From positions 1-64,000 of the forward strand of contig CAZJHX010000031.1 of the NCBI GenBank assembly GCA_964545715.1: a stretch of 64,000 bases of DNA, in the 5' to 3' direction. Positions 52,220 to 60,521 of this stretch are shown piece by piece. This DNA comes from CAZJHX01 sp964545715. Its GTDB lineage: Bacteria > Myxococcota_A > UBA9042 > GCA-2863065. Under the pieces are notes generated by a model, which worked only from the letters and a program-made list of their open reading frames with translations, was not told the DNA's origin and made no database searches. Every line of letters begins with the position of its first letter. The first letter of the stretch is position 1. The translations under genes and the position numbers were made by a program.

Positions 52220-53349
52220 AGACCCGCGTGCTCCTCGTCGCGTCGGCCCTGCTGCTGGTGGCTGAGACCGCCGCCGCCATGCCTCGCTTCGCCGCGCGCA
52301 CCGCCCTGCCCTGCGCTGCTTGTCACGTAAACCCGAACGGCGGCGGCATGCGCTCCAGCTTCGGCGCATCCGTATACGCCACGCGCTTTTTGCCCATCCC
52401 CACCAGCGAGCCGGCCAAGAGCGATCGGTGGCTGGATCCACAGCCGACCCGCACGATCGGCCTGGGCGCCGATCTGCGCGCTATCTACTCAGGGCTGGAG
52501 CCCGGCGAAAACGACGCCCCAGAGGACTTTGAGATCCCCCGGGACCACTCGTTCTTTCTGATGCAGGCCGACCTGTACCTGCGCGCAGACGTCACCGGCT
52601 GGCTGACGCTCTATCACGACCAGGGGGTGTACGGCGCTTTTGAGAGCGTTGCGCTGGCGCGGGCGGGCCCGGTCACGTTCACAGCCGGCCGCTTCGTGGC
52701 GCCGTATGGGTGGAAGCTGGCCAACCACACCGCGTGGACCCGCGAGCGACTTGGCTTCGGCGCCACCGAGCGCGAGGTCGGGCTGGGCGTGGGGCTGGAG
52801 ACGGCGCTGGTGTCGGTTCAGGCGGCGGTGTTCAACGGGGCGGGCGACGATCTGCTCGACGACAACCTGGCCAAGGGCGTCTCGGCGCGCGCCGAGGTGC
52901 GGCTGGGACAGGGTGCGGTCCGCGCGAGAGCGGGCGGATCGGTGTACTGGAACGTGGCGGGCGAGGACGAAGACGGCGTCGACGAGCGCATCGAGGACCT
53001 GCGCGCGGGCGGCTTCTACGCGGTGTTTGCGGGCCGGCTGGGGCTGCTGGGCCAGGTCGACTATCGGCGACTGGACGACCGGGCGGCGGACGGCATCCGC
53101 GGTCACCTGATCGGCTATCACGAGCTGAGCTTTCTGGCGTGGCAGGGGGTCGATCTGCGCGTCACCTGGGAGCACCTGGACGACCTCGACGTGGAGGACG
53201 ACCTGCTGCAGCGCCTGGGCGTCGGCGTGGAGCTCTACCCGGCACACGGGATGGAGGTGCAGCTGCTTGCCCGGTACGTCCTCGCGGACGCGCGCCTTCC
53301 CGAGTCGGCACTGCTGGACCTGATGGCCATGCTGCACCTGTATTTTTAG
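52216..53349 (+). CDS. Outer-membrane beta-barrel-like protein with one N-terminal haem site
   Basis: 377 residues; ATG overlaps the cupredoxin stop (ATGA). Signal MKTRVLLVASALLLVAETAA A. One haem motif, CAACH (Cys33-His37), in the form ARTALPCAACHVNPNGGGMR, known from many uncharacterised proteobacterial proteins. The remaining 300 residues are alternating strands with aromatic ends and the final residue Phe (LLDLMAMLHLYF), as in outer-membrane porins. It would place a haem at the periplasmic mouth of a barrel, which suggests an electron conduit, but could be a porin that merely uses the haem for folding. Confidence 0.82.
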   Translation: MKTRVLLVASALLLVAETAAAMPRFAARTALPCAACHVNPNGGGMRSSFGASVYATRFLPIPTSEPAKSDRWLDPQPTRTIGLGADLRAIYSGLEPGENDAPEDFEIPRDHSFFLMQADLYLRADVTGWLTLYHDQGVYGAFESVALARAGPVTFTAGRFVAPYGWKLANHTAWTRERLGFGATEREVGLGVGLETALVSVQAAVFNGAGDDLLDDNLAKGVSARAEVRLGQGAVRARAGGSVYWNVAGEDEDGVDERIEDLRAGGFYAVFAGRLGLLGQVDYRRLDDRAADGIRGHLIGYHELSFLAWQGVDLRVTWEHLDDLDVEDDLLQRLGVGVELYPAHGMEVQLLARYVLADARLPESALLDLMAMLHLYF

Positions 53350-53357
53350 GAGGACCG

Positions 53358-54101
53358 ATGGGAGCCACATCGCTGTGCATAACGGTCCTGGTAATGACGG
53401 CGCCTCCGCAGGTGACCGAGGGCCGCGCCGTCTTCGAGCGCCACTGCGCCGCATGCCACGGGGAGACCGGCGCCGGCGACGGGCCGGCCGCCGACATGTT
53501 GCCCGTCCAGCCACGGGATCTGACGCGCGGAGAGTTTCGCTGGCGCAGCACGCCGTCCGGAACGCTGCCGACCGACGCCGACCTGCTGCGCACCATCGCC
53601 GACGGCGCGACCGGCACCTGGATGACGGGCTGGCGGGACTGGCTGGTCCCGCGCGAGCTGAACGCGGTGGTGGCGTACGTGAAGACGCTGTCGCCGCGGT
53701 TTGAGGCCCAGGCAGCGCAGGCGCCGCTGGCGATCGGGAACCCGCCCAACCCGACGTCCGAGTCGATCGCCCGCGGGCGGGACGTGTACGTAAAGATGAA
53801 GTGCGCCAAGTGCCACGGCGATACCGGCAGGGGCGACGGCCCCGCGTCCGCGACGCTGGAGGACAACATGGGCCGGCCCATGCCCGCGTACGACTTCACC
53901 ACCGGCTTCTACAAGGGCGGCGCGGGCGCACGCGCCATCTATCGCACGTACATGACCGGACTCGACGGCACGCCGATGCCGTCCTACGCGGAGGCGGTGC
54001 CCGAGGACGATCGCTGGCCGCTGGTCCACTACACACTCTCGCTGGGACGCGCTCGCGGCGCGCTCGGCTGGATCTTCGACCCGCTGGAGGAGACTCGATG
54101 A
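53358..54101 (+). CDS. Dihaem cytochrome c
   Basis: 247 residues; AGGAGG before ATG 53358. Weak signal (MGATSLCITVLVMTAPPQ, perhaps uncleaved). Two class I c domains: FERHCAACHGETGAGDGPAA DML (C30, H34) with a Met candidate (GTWMTGW), and MKCAKCHGDTGRGDGPASAT L (about 149) with GLDGTPMPSY, the typical 'DgTPMPsf' axial Met. Electron carrier, probably periplasmic. It follows the haem-barrel gene by 8 bases and overlaps the next by 4 (ATGA). Confidence 0.9.
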   Translation: MGATSLCITVLVMTAPPQVTEGRAVFERHCAACHGETGAGDGPAADMLPVQPRDLTRGEFRWRSTPSGTLPTDADLLRTIADGATGTWMTGWRDWLVPRELNAVVAYVKTLSPRFEAQAAQAPLAIGNPPNPTSESIARGRDVYVKMKCAKCHGDTGRGDGPASATLEDNMGRPMPAYDFTTGFYKGGAGARAIYRTYMTGLDGTPMPSYAEAVPEDDRWPLVHYTLSLGRARGALGWIFDPLEETR

Positions 54102-55771
54102 TGCGCTCAACCCTGCTTCTCGTGTGCCTGATGACCGCGCTCGGCTGCCTGGAGGACCGAACCGACCCCGTCGATGCCGGCGCCGACCTACAGCCGGACG
54201 TCGAGCTGGACACCTCAGCCCCCGACACGGGAGACGATCCGGTCCCGACGGACACCGGAGAGCCGGAGCCGGAGGACCCGCTGCTGGCGCTGGGCGCGGC
54301 GTGTCTGCTGGACATCGAGTGCACCAGCGGACGCTGCGCCGGCACCTGCGATGACGGCCGGATCTGCGTGCCGTCCTCCTGCTCGACGGACGCCGACTGT
54401 GGGACTGGCGGCGCGGCCACGGCCTGCTGTCTGGCGGGCCAGTGCGCGGTGGTCCCCGGCGACGCGTGCGGTGACCGGGCGGGCGGCCCGGGCGCCTCGT
54501 GTTACGGCGGCGGCGACTCGGATTGTGCAGCCGGCAGCAAGTGCATGAGCGCGTGCCTGCCCGCCGCCTTCTGCGCGGCCCCGTGCACAGGCGCGGCCGA
54601 CTGCACGGACGCCGAGTGGGATTGCTTCCCGGTCGGCGGCGGCGCCACGTATTGCCTGCCGGACCCCGACCTGCAGGGGCAGTGCACCCTGGACCTGGAC
54701 TGCCCCGCCGGGCAGATCTGCGACCTGTTTCTGTCGTTTGACGGCGACAAGGTGGTGACGAAGTGCAATCCCGCGCAGGGCGCGACCATGGGCGCCAAGT
54801 GCGCGGTAGACGACACCTGCGCGCTGGGGATCTGCTGGAAAGGTCCAGGACAGAGCGGCACGTGTGGCGCCACGTGCACCGAAGACGCGGACTGCGCCTG
54901 TGACGGCGGCGCGTGCAGCAAGGATCTGCTGTGCATGCCGATCGTGTTCGGCCTGGGCGCCGGCGTCGGCTCGGCCCCGCTGTGCTGGGAGGGCACACGG
55001 TGTGCTGACAACGACGAGTGTATTGTGGCGATGGACACGCTGGCGGCGGAGTGCGCGCCCACCTGGCGCCACGTCTCCATCGAGGAGGTCTGCACGGTTC
55101 CCGGCAACGGCGCGGGCCTTGGGCCGGGCGCCATGTGCCAGTTCAACGACGACTGCGCCGCCAAGCTGTGCCTGCAAAACGTCTGCTACACGCCGATCCC
55201 GGCCGGCAGCAAGTGCGGCTCGTGCAAGGTGGGCGAGAGCTGGTGCAACGCCAGCTGCGTCAGCGGCACGTGCATGGACGGGCGCTGCACCTCCGTCTGC
55301 TCGGACGACACGGCGTGCAACAAACAGGCGACGGGCACCGTGTGCGTCTCGCACGAGTTCCAGGTCAGCGGCGGCGTCGACCACGCGCCGGTCTGCATCA
55401 GCGGACCTCGGTGCGCATCGGACTCCGAGTGCAAACCCGGGTCGCTGTGCTGCGGTATCGACGGCGGCGACGAGTGGGCCACGGTCTGTCGCAAGCCGCC
55501 GTCGGTCAAAGGCGGGCTGCCCAAGGAGGCGGCGTGCACCAGCCACTTCCAGTGTGAGTCCAAGCGATGCGCCGACGCGACCTGCCAGCCACGGCAGCCT
55601 CAGGGCTCGGCGTGCACCGCGTCCGCCGATTGCATCAGCTCGCTGTGCGCACCAGGCGGCTGTGCGTCTCCGTGCGCGACGGATGACGACTGTGACGGCG
55701 CCAAGTGCGTGCTGTCGGTGGTGCCGACCGTGCTGAACCCGCAGGCCACCACCAACGTGTGCGTCCCCTGA
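54098..55771 (+). CDS. Large Cys-rich lipoprotein
   Basis: 557 residues. ATGATG start at 54098 overlapping the cytochrome stop. Lipobox ALGC (MMRSTLLLVCLMTALGCLED), then an acidic Asp/Pro/Thr linker. The mature part is built of repeated disulphide units of the Myxococcota type 'G..C..d.eC.sg.C....C...' (CLLDIECTSGRCAGTCDDGR IC, CSTDADCGTGG, CTLDLDCPAGQICD, CASDSECKPGSLCC), about 60 Cys in all. A structural or binding protein of the cell surface in the same operon as the cytochromes; no enzyme motif seen. Confidence 0.87.
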   Translation: MMRSTLLLVCLMTALGCLEDRTDPVDAGADLQPDVELDTSAPDTGDDPVPTDTGEPEPEDPLLALGAACLLDIECTSGRCAGTCDDGRICVPSSCSTDADCGTGGAATACCLAGQCAVVPGDACGDRAGGPGASCYGGGDSDCAAGSKCMSACLPAAFCAAPCTGAADCTDAEWDCFPVGGGATYCLPDPDLQGQCTLDLDCPAGQICDLFLSFDGDKVVTKCNPAQGATMGAKCAVDDTCALGICWKGPGQSGTCGATCTEDADCACDGGACSKDLLCMPIVFGLGAGVGSAPLCWEGTRCADNDECIVAMDTLAAECAPTWRHVSIEEVCTVPGNGAGLGPGAMCQFNDDCAAKLCLQNVCYTPIPAGSKCGSCKVGESWCNASCVSGTCMDGRCTSVCSDDTACNKQATGTVCVSHEFQVSGGVDHAPVCISGPRCASDSECKPGSLCCGIDGGDEWATVCRKPPSVKGGLPKEAACTSHFQCESKRCADATCQPRQPQGSACTASADCISSLCAPGGCASPCATDDDCDGAKCVLSVVPTVLNPQATTNVCVP

Positions 55772-57327
55772 AGGGCCGCGCGACATGGCTGCTCTGGTCG
55801 AGCGCGGTCTGGCTGCTCGGCTGTCCGTTGGACGTCACACCGCGCGAAACAGCGCCGTTGCTTCCGGCCGACCCCGTGGATGTCGTGCTGACGGCCGACG
55901 ACGGCCTGTCTCCCGATGCCGGTCAGCCGCTCGACGTCGCTCAGCCGGACAGCGCTGAGCCGGACAGCGCTGAGCCGGACAGCGCCCAGCCGGACATCGC
56001 CGAACCGGACATCGTCAAGCCGGACATCGTCGAGCCCGACACCGAGTTCCAGTATCCGTGGGAGCCCGGCGACACGTGCGGAATGCCCGAGTATCAGTGG
56101 CTGCCGCCGGGCGAGGTCGGCGCGCTGATCGACTGGATGGAGCTTCCGACCTACGGCCTCAAGGCGGAGGTGATCGACGCGCTGGCCGGCGAGATGGGCT
56201 ACTCCGGCCTGTCAGCTCAATACGGCACGCGCGTGTTTCGCATTCGCTATCTCACGCAGGATCGGGGTGAGCTGAAGGAGGCCACCGGCATGGTCGGCGT
56301 GCCGGTCGCCGAGACTGGAGACGGTCCCGCGTCGTTTCCGACCGCGCTCTTCCTGCATCCGACGGTCGGCTACGGCGATCCGTGCGCTCCGTCGCAGGGG
56401 CTGATCGGCGCAGCATCCGCAATCATTCCGGCCGCGATGGGGTACGTGTCGGTGGCGCCGGACGGCCTGGGCATGTGCGGCGACGAAGACCCATGCGGCG
56501 GCTTTCATCCGTACCTGATCGGCGAACCGACCGCCATCGCAGGCTGGGATGGCGTGCGCGCCGCCGACGCATTGCTGCTGGAGCTGTGGCCGGAGCTGGA
56601 GCTGACCCCGTCCGAGGCCGTGGTGCCCTGGGGGGCCTCGCAAGGCGGACACGCGGCGCTCTTCGCCGAGCGATACGCGCCGCATTATGCTCCCGAGTTC
56701 GACGTGCCGTGCGCAGTGGCCCTGGTCCCGCCCTCCGACCTCCTGGGCCAGGCGACGGCCGCAATGCAGGATCCCGGGGCTGCCGCGGGCCTGGGCACCG
56801 CGTTTCTGGCCGCGGCGACCCTCTGGTATCAGCCGCCCGACGGCGCGAGCGGCATGTTTACCAGCGCCTACAGTCAGCTCATCTTGGACAAACTACCGGC
56901 GACGTGTGACACCGCGGACCTCTTCGAGGGCGCCGACTCCGTCACCGACGTGTACGAGACGGCCTTCATCGACGCCGTGGCGGGTGGCGACCTGGCCAAG
57001 CTCGTACCGTGGGGCTGCATCGCCGCGGAAAACTCGCTGCCGCACACATCGGTCCCGCAGCTGGGTGAAGCCCGTATCTTGATGGTGCTGGGCCAAAACG
57101 ACGAGTTGGTGGACGAGACCGTCGAGAAGGCGGCCTTCCAGACGCTGTGCGAGCAGGGCTATCACCTGCAGCTCATCGACTGCGCGGACGGGACCCACGC
57201 CGAGACCGCGGTGAGCACCCTGCCGCTTCAGCTGGAGTGGATGGCCGCCTGCCTGGCCGACCAGCCGTCCTCCATCGGCGGTGTTGAGTGCGCGCCAGCC
57301 GAGCCAATCCTGTGCGACTCGCCATGA
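55759..57327 (+). CDS. Secretory-lipase-like alpha/beta hydrolase lipoprotein
   Basis: 522 residues from GTG 55759, which overlaps the upstream stop by 13 bases and gives the lipoprotein signal RPLKGRATWLLWSSAVWLLG C. A repeat linker (QPDSA/EPDIV) follows. The catalytic domain resembles the LIP secretory lipase family: APDGLGMCGDE, nucleophile elbow PWGASQGGHAALFAE (GxSxG), Asp in ILMVLGQNDELVDETVEKAA, and His in CADGTHAETAV. It would hydrolyse esters outside the cell. Its place in a cytochrome operon is unusual. Confidence 0.87.
   Translation: MRPLKGRATWLLWSSAVWLLGCPLDVTPRETAPLLPADPVDVVLTADDGLSPDAGQPLDVAQPDSAEPDSAEPDSAQPDIAEPDIVKPDIVEPDTEFQYPWEPGDTCGMPEYQWLPPGEVGALIDWMELPTYGLKAEVIDALAGEMGYSGLSAQYGTRVFRIRYLTQDRGELKEATGMVGVPVAETGDGPASFPTALFLHPTVGYGDPCAPSQGLIGAASAIIPAAMGYVSVAPDGLGMCGDEDPCGGFHPYLIGEPTAIAGWDGVRAADALLLELWPELELTPSEAVVPWGASQGGHAALFAERYAPHYAPEFDVPCAVALVPPSDLLGQATAAMQDPGAAAGLGTAFLAAATLWYQPPDGASGMFTSAYSQLILDKLPATCDTADLFEGADSVTDVYETAFIDAVAGGDLAKLVPWGCIAAENSLPHTSVPQLGEARILMVLGQNDELVDETVEKAAFQTLCEQGYHLQLIDCADGTHAETAVSTLPLQLEWMAACLADQPSSIGGVECAPAEPILCDSP
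55942..56046 (+). repeat. Seven 15-base tandem repeats in the lipase-like gene linker
   Basis: Units QPDSA EPDSA EPDSA QPDIA EPDIV KPDIV EPDTE, DNA unit about NAGCCGGACAKCGYN, in frame. An acidic, extended linker between lipid anchor and enzyme; length likely variable among strains. Confidence 0.85.
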
Positions 57328-57337
57328 CCGGGAGTAC

Positions 57338-59236
57338 GTGATCAAGTCATTCATCATCAATACGTTAGTCAGCTTCTTGAGCCCGCCGCAGGGCCCCGCG
57401 CGGCTCAACGGCTACGCACAGGCGCAGGGGCTCGACGTCACCCTGCTGAACTTGAACCACGACATCTACTCACACTTTCTGTCGGCGCGGACGCTGCGCG
57501 CGATGCTGCACAAGGCCCGCCCGTGGCTGCAGTGGAGCCTGACTCGCGACACCTTCTTTCGCCGCAACCTGGGGTCGGTGCTCCTGGGCTCGTCCGCCGG
57601 TGAGCTGCCGTCGCTGCTGGCCGCGATCAACGGCGGAGACAGGTCCGCCAGGGACTATGAGCCTGACCGGCTCCCGTTCGCCCTGCTGGACAACATCGAC
57701 GCCGTGGCCGCGAGCATCGGCGCCACACAGGAGCAGATGGACGCGCGTTTTCTCCGCCAGGATCCGGCCGACCTGGTGGTCCAGCTGAGAACCTTGCTGT
57801 GCGGCAAGGCGATCATCGACGCCCTGCACTACCCGGCGCAGCTGGACTTTGGCCTGGGCTTTCAAGGCGCCGAGTGGCTGCCGACAGCGGCCGACGTGGT
57901 GCGCGCCGCCTCAGACCGCCGCCACAACTGGCTGATCGGATACTACGAGACTCAGGTGCTGCCGCGGCTGCGCCGAGAGGAGCCCGAATTGGTGGGCATC
58001 AGCGCAACCCACATGTCGGAGCTGATTCCGGCCTTCACGCTGGCAAAGCTGGTCAAGGACGCCCTGCCGGACACCCACATCACGCTGGGCGGCGCCGCGG
58101 TCACCGACATCCGCGACCGGCTGGGCAAGAACGCGCCCCTGTGGACGATGATCGACAGCCTGGTCTTCGGGCCCGGCGAGCGCCCGTTTGTGGCGCTGGC
58201 GGATACACTGGCGAGCAAGCGGCCACTCAGCGAAGTCCCCAACCTCATGTACACCGCCGGCAGCGACGTCCGCGTGTCGCCCCGCACGGCCGAGCTGCGC
58301 CCCGAAGACGTGGCGACGCCAATCTACGAAGGGCTGCGACCGGGCTCGATCCTGGGCCTGGAGACGGCCGTCGGCTGCTACTGGGGCAAGTGCGCGTTCT
58401 GCTATTACCCCCGCCTGGGCGGCAGCGGGCCGGCGTACGCACCAACGGACTACACCCAACGCCCGCTGGAGCGCGTCTTTGAGGACCTGACCGCGCTGCA
58501 CGAGCGCTACGATCCGGCCTTTGTCGCGCTGACCGACTCGGCCATGTCGCCCAGTCGGCTGGAGGCCCTGGCCCAATGGAACAGCACCGAGGGGCCGGGC
58601 ATCGCATACTCAGCTTTCCTGCGCCTGGAGGCGCCGTTCGTCTCCAAGCAGCTCTGCGAGCGTCTGGCAGCCGGCGGGCTGCTGGGCGGGCAGGCAGGCC
58701 TGGAGACGGGCACCGAGCGCGTCAATGAGCTGATGAACAAGGGCACCGACCACGCCCTGGTGCCACGGGTGCTCAGCGCGATGCGCCGCAGCGACATTCT
58801 GCTGCACCTCTACGCTATCGTCGGCTTCCCGGGCGAGTCAGAGGAGGAGGCATGTGAGACGCTGAGCTTCCTGCGCGAGCACCACTCGGACATCGCACTG
58901 GACTGGGAGATCTTCGGCCTGGGCGTGCGCGAAAACGGCCCGCTGGCGGAGCGCGGGCAGGAGCTTGGTCTCAGCGTGCTGCGCTTACCACCGCAGGTGC
59001 TGGCGTCGGTCGCCCTCTACCAAAATCGCGACGGCCTGACGTCCGACCAGGCACGCCGGCTGGCTCGGCGCTTCGAGGACGAGCTCGCGCCGCTGCGTCA
59101 CCCGTACTCCCGGTGGATGGACCGCGAGCTGTATCGGATGGTTCTGTTGATCGAGCACGCATGGCGCCGTCGGGCCACGACCGTCGCTATCGCGTCCGAT
59201 AGCGCTGCTTGCCCCGGCGCTTACGAACCCAGCTGA
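57338..59236 (+). CDS. B12-binding-domain radical SAM protein
   Basis: 632 residues from GTG 57338, with GGGAG upstream and 10 bases after the lipase stop. N-terminal about 1-290 includes a cobalamin-binding-like Rossmann region (EPELVGISATHMSELIPAFT LAKLVKDALPDTHITLGGAA). The radical SAM cluster motif is GCYWGKCAFCYYPRLGGSG (CxxxxCxxC spacing), followed by LTDSAMSPSRLEALAQW, GGLLGGQAGLETGTERVNEL MNKGTD and IVGFPGESEEEACETL, all typical of the B12-binding subclass. Likely a methyltransferase or rearrangement enzyme; substrate unknown. Last gene of the operon; its 3' end overlaps a convergent HNH gene by 50 bases. Confidence 0.88.
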   Translation: MIKSFIINTLVSFLSPPQGPARLNGYAQAQGLDVTLLNLNHDIYSHFLSARTLRAMLHKARPWLQWSLTRDTFFRRNLGSVLLGSSAGELPSLLAAINGGDRSARDYEPDRLPFALLDNIDAVAASIGATQEQMDARFLRQDPADLVVQLRTLLCGKAIIDALHYPAQLDFGLGFQGAEWLPTAADVVRAASDRRHNWLIGYYETQVLPRLRREEPELVGISATHMSELIPAFTLAKLVKDALPDTHITLGGAAVTDIRDRLGKNAPLWTMIDSLVFGPGERPFVALADTLASKRPLSEVPNLMYTAGSDVRVSPRTAELRPEDVATPIYEGLRPGSILGLETAVGCYWGKCAFCYYPRLGGSGPAYAPTDYTQRPLERVFEDLTALHERYDPAFVALTDSAMSPSRLEALAQWNSTEGPGIAYSAFLRLEAPFVSKQLCERLAAGGLLGGQAGLETGTERVNELMNKGTDHALVPRVLSAMRRSDILLHLYAIVGFPGESEEEACETLSFLREHHSDIALDWEIFGLGVRENGPLAERGQELGLSVLRLPPQVLASVALYQNRDGLTSDQARRLARRFEDELAPLRHPYSRWMDRELYRMVLLIEHAWRRRATTVAIASDSAACPGAYEPS

Positions 59237-59495
59237 CAAAGTTGGCGATCTCCGGGTGGCCCAGTAGCTTCTCGCGCGTGTTGTAGTCGCGCCCAAGCTC
59301 CTTGGCGGACGGCACGATCTTGTGAATGGCGCCGTGGCAGTCCCCGCAGATGTCGATGCCTACAGCCATCTCCTCGCGCGAGTAGTTCTTCTGAAACCAC
59401 TTGTTGCTGTGCAGCGTGCGCGGGATCAGATGATGAAACGTCAGCTTTCGCGCGCGCCCGCACATGGAGCAGGTGGTGGTCGGATCATCGGTCAT
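59187..59495 (-). CDS. Small HNH-type endonuclease-like protein
   Basis: 102 residues from ATG 59495. Two CxxC pairs (TTTCSMCGRARKLTFHHLIP and ICGDCHGAIHKI) hold a zinc around the HNH core: LTFHHLIPRT supplies the first His, and DICGDCHGAIH the last. Basic C-terminus (RKRRGKQRYRTR). Standalone HNH proteins of this size occur widely with unknown roles. Overlaps the radical SAM gene end (convergent). Confidence 0.8.
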   Translation of the reverse strand: MTDDPTTTCSMCGRARKLTFHHLIPRTLHSNKWFQKNYSREEMAVGIDICGDCHGAIHKIVPSAKELGRDYNTREKLLGHPEIANFVSWVRKRRGKQRYRTR

Positions 59496-59697
59496 GTCGC
59501 CCGATGATAGCGCCGGCCGGCCCATCGAGCATGTGACATTCATGCCACAGCCGGATTGACAGACTGGCACACACGCGTCGAAATCGGCCATAAACCATAC
59601 ACCGTCAACACTTTAACAGCCAGATATCACAGAGAAATATACCCTCCCACGCTCTCTGGTATGTGATTTGCACATACCCGGACCGGAGGACCTGGCT
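59496..59697. other. Intergenic region, AT-richer, with a possible promoter
   Basis: 202 bases between divergent HNH and diguanylate cyclase genes. Lower GC than surroundings. TTAACA (59613-59618), 17 bases, AATATA (59636-59641) is a weak sigma-70-like promoter candidate for the plus gene. A palindrome lies downstream (separate entry). No c-di-GMP riboswitch core was seen. Confidence 0.4.
59658..59678 (+). promoter_or_regulatory. Perfect palindrome in the leader of the diguanylate cyclase gene
   Basis: GGTATGTG-ATTTG-CACATACC, 8-bp perfect arms and a 5-base loop, 19 bases before the ATG and next to the GGAGG ribosome site. Could be an operator for a dimeric regulator or an RNA hairpin affecting translation. 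Confidence 0.5.
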
Positions 59698-60426
59698 ATG
59701 AACACGAATCGGTTCGTTCTCGCAGGCATATTCACCGGCTCCCTGATCCCGCTCGTGGGCTACGCGCCGGTGGTGTCACCCCTCATGAGCGCGGCGCTGC
59801 ACGCCGTGTCCAGCGGAGCTGTCCTCGGATTCACGACCTGGGCCGTCGCTCGCCAGCGCGGCACGGACGCCCGCCGGCTGGCCAAGCTGCAAACCGCAGC
59901 GGTCACCGACCCGCTGACTGGCCTTGGCAACCGCCGCGCCGCCGACGAGCACATCGCCCAACAGGTCAGCCGCGCTCGCCGTACGGGGGAGGCGCTGTCT
60001 GTGCTGATGGTCGACCTGGACCACTTCAAGCGCATCAATGACACCTTTGGCCACGCGGTCGGCGATCGCGTCCTGGCGGCGGTGAGCGACGCGATCCGCG
60101 CGGTCCTCCGCCCCTACGACCGGGCCTTCAGATACGGCGGCGAAGAGCTGCTGATCGTCTCCGGAGCCGATCCGGCGGAGGCCGCTCAGATCGGTGAGCG
60201 CATCAGGCGCGCCATCGCGTCGGTGGTCGTCTCGACGGATGCCGAGCAGCCGGCCGTCGTGACCGCGTCGGTCGGGGTGGCCACGCTGCGCACCGACGAG
60301 CAGGTCGACGCGACTGTGGTGCGGGCCGACAAGCGGCTGTACGCCGCCAAGCAAGCCGGCCGGGACCGCGTGGTCGGCGCCCCCACGCCGCCGGCGCAGG
60401 CTACGCAGGCTTTTTGGCGACGATAA
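59698..60426 (+). CDS. Membrane-bound diguanylate cyclase (GGDEF)
   Basis: 242 residues; GGAGG before ATG 59698. Two N-terminal membrane helices (about 5-22 and 30-50), no periplasmic sensor of size. The GGDEF domain is complete: TDPLTGLGNRRAADEH, LMVDLDHFKRINDTFGHAVG D, active site RYGGEELLIV, and the product-inhibition I-site RPYD at the right distance before it. Synthesises c-di-GMP from GTP. Activity and feedback inhibition are expected from the intact motifs. Confidence 0.93.
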   Translation: MNTNRFVLAGIFTGSLIPLVGYAPVVSPLMSAALHAVSSGAVLGFTTWAVARQRGTDARRLAKLQTAAVTDPLTGLGNRRAADEHIAQQVSRARRTGEALSVLMVDLDHFKRINDTFGHAVGDRVLAAVSDAIRAVLRPYDRAFRYGGEELLIVSGADPAEAAQIGERIRRAIASVVVSTDAEQPAVVTASVGVATLRTDEQVDATVVRADKRLYAAKQAGRDRVVGAPTPPAQATQAFWRR

Positions 60427-60521
60427 AGCCGACGTCCGGCTACGGTGGAGTCGCCCTTCACGGCAAACAGTCCATCGCCCCGATCCTATACTCGGCTCGC
60501 GGCCCGCGGTAGCCTCGCAGC

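Noticed and set aside
53346..55786. Minus-strand open frames opposite the dihaem cytochrome and Cys-rich lipoprotein
   Set aside because: Arg/Pro/Ser-rich antisense shadows of clearly coding plus-strand genes.
57338..59236. RiPP biosynthesis cluster around the radical SAM gene
   Set aside because: No precursor-like short peptide gene, recognition-element protein or peptidase-exporter nearby; the enzyme fits the B12-binding subclass instead.
59496..59697. c-di-GMP riboswitch upstream of the GGDEF gene
   Set aside because: No GEMM-type conserved core was found; only a short palindrome is present.
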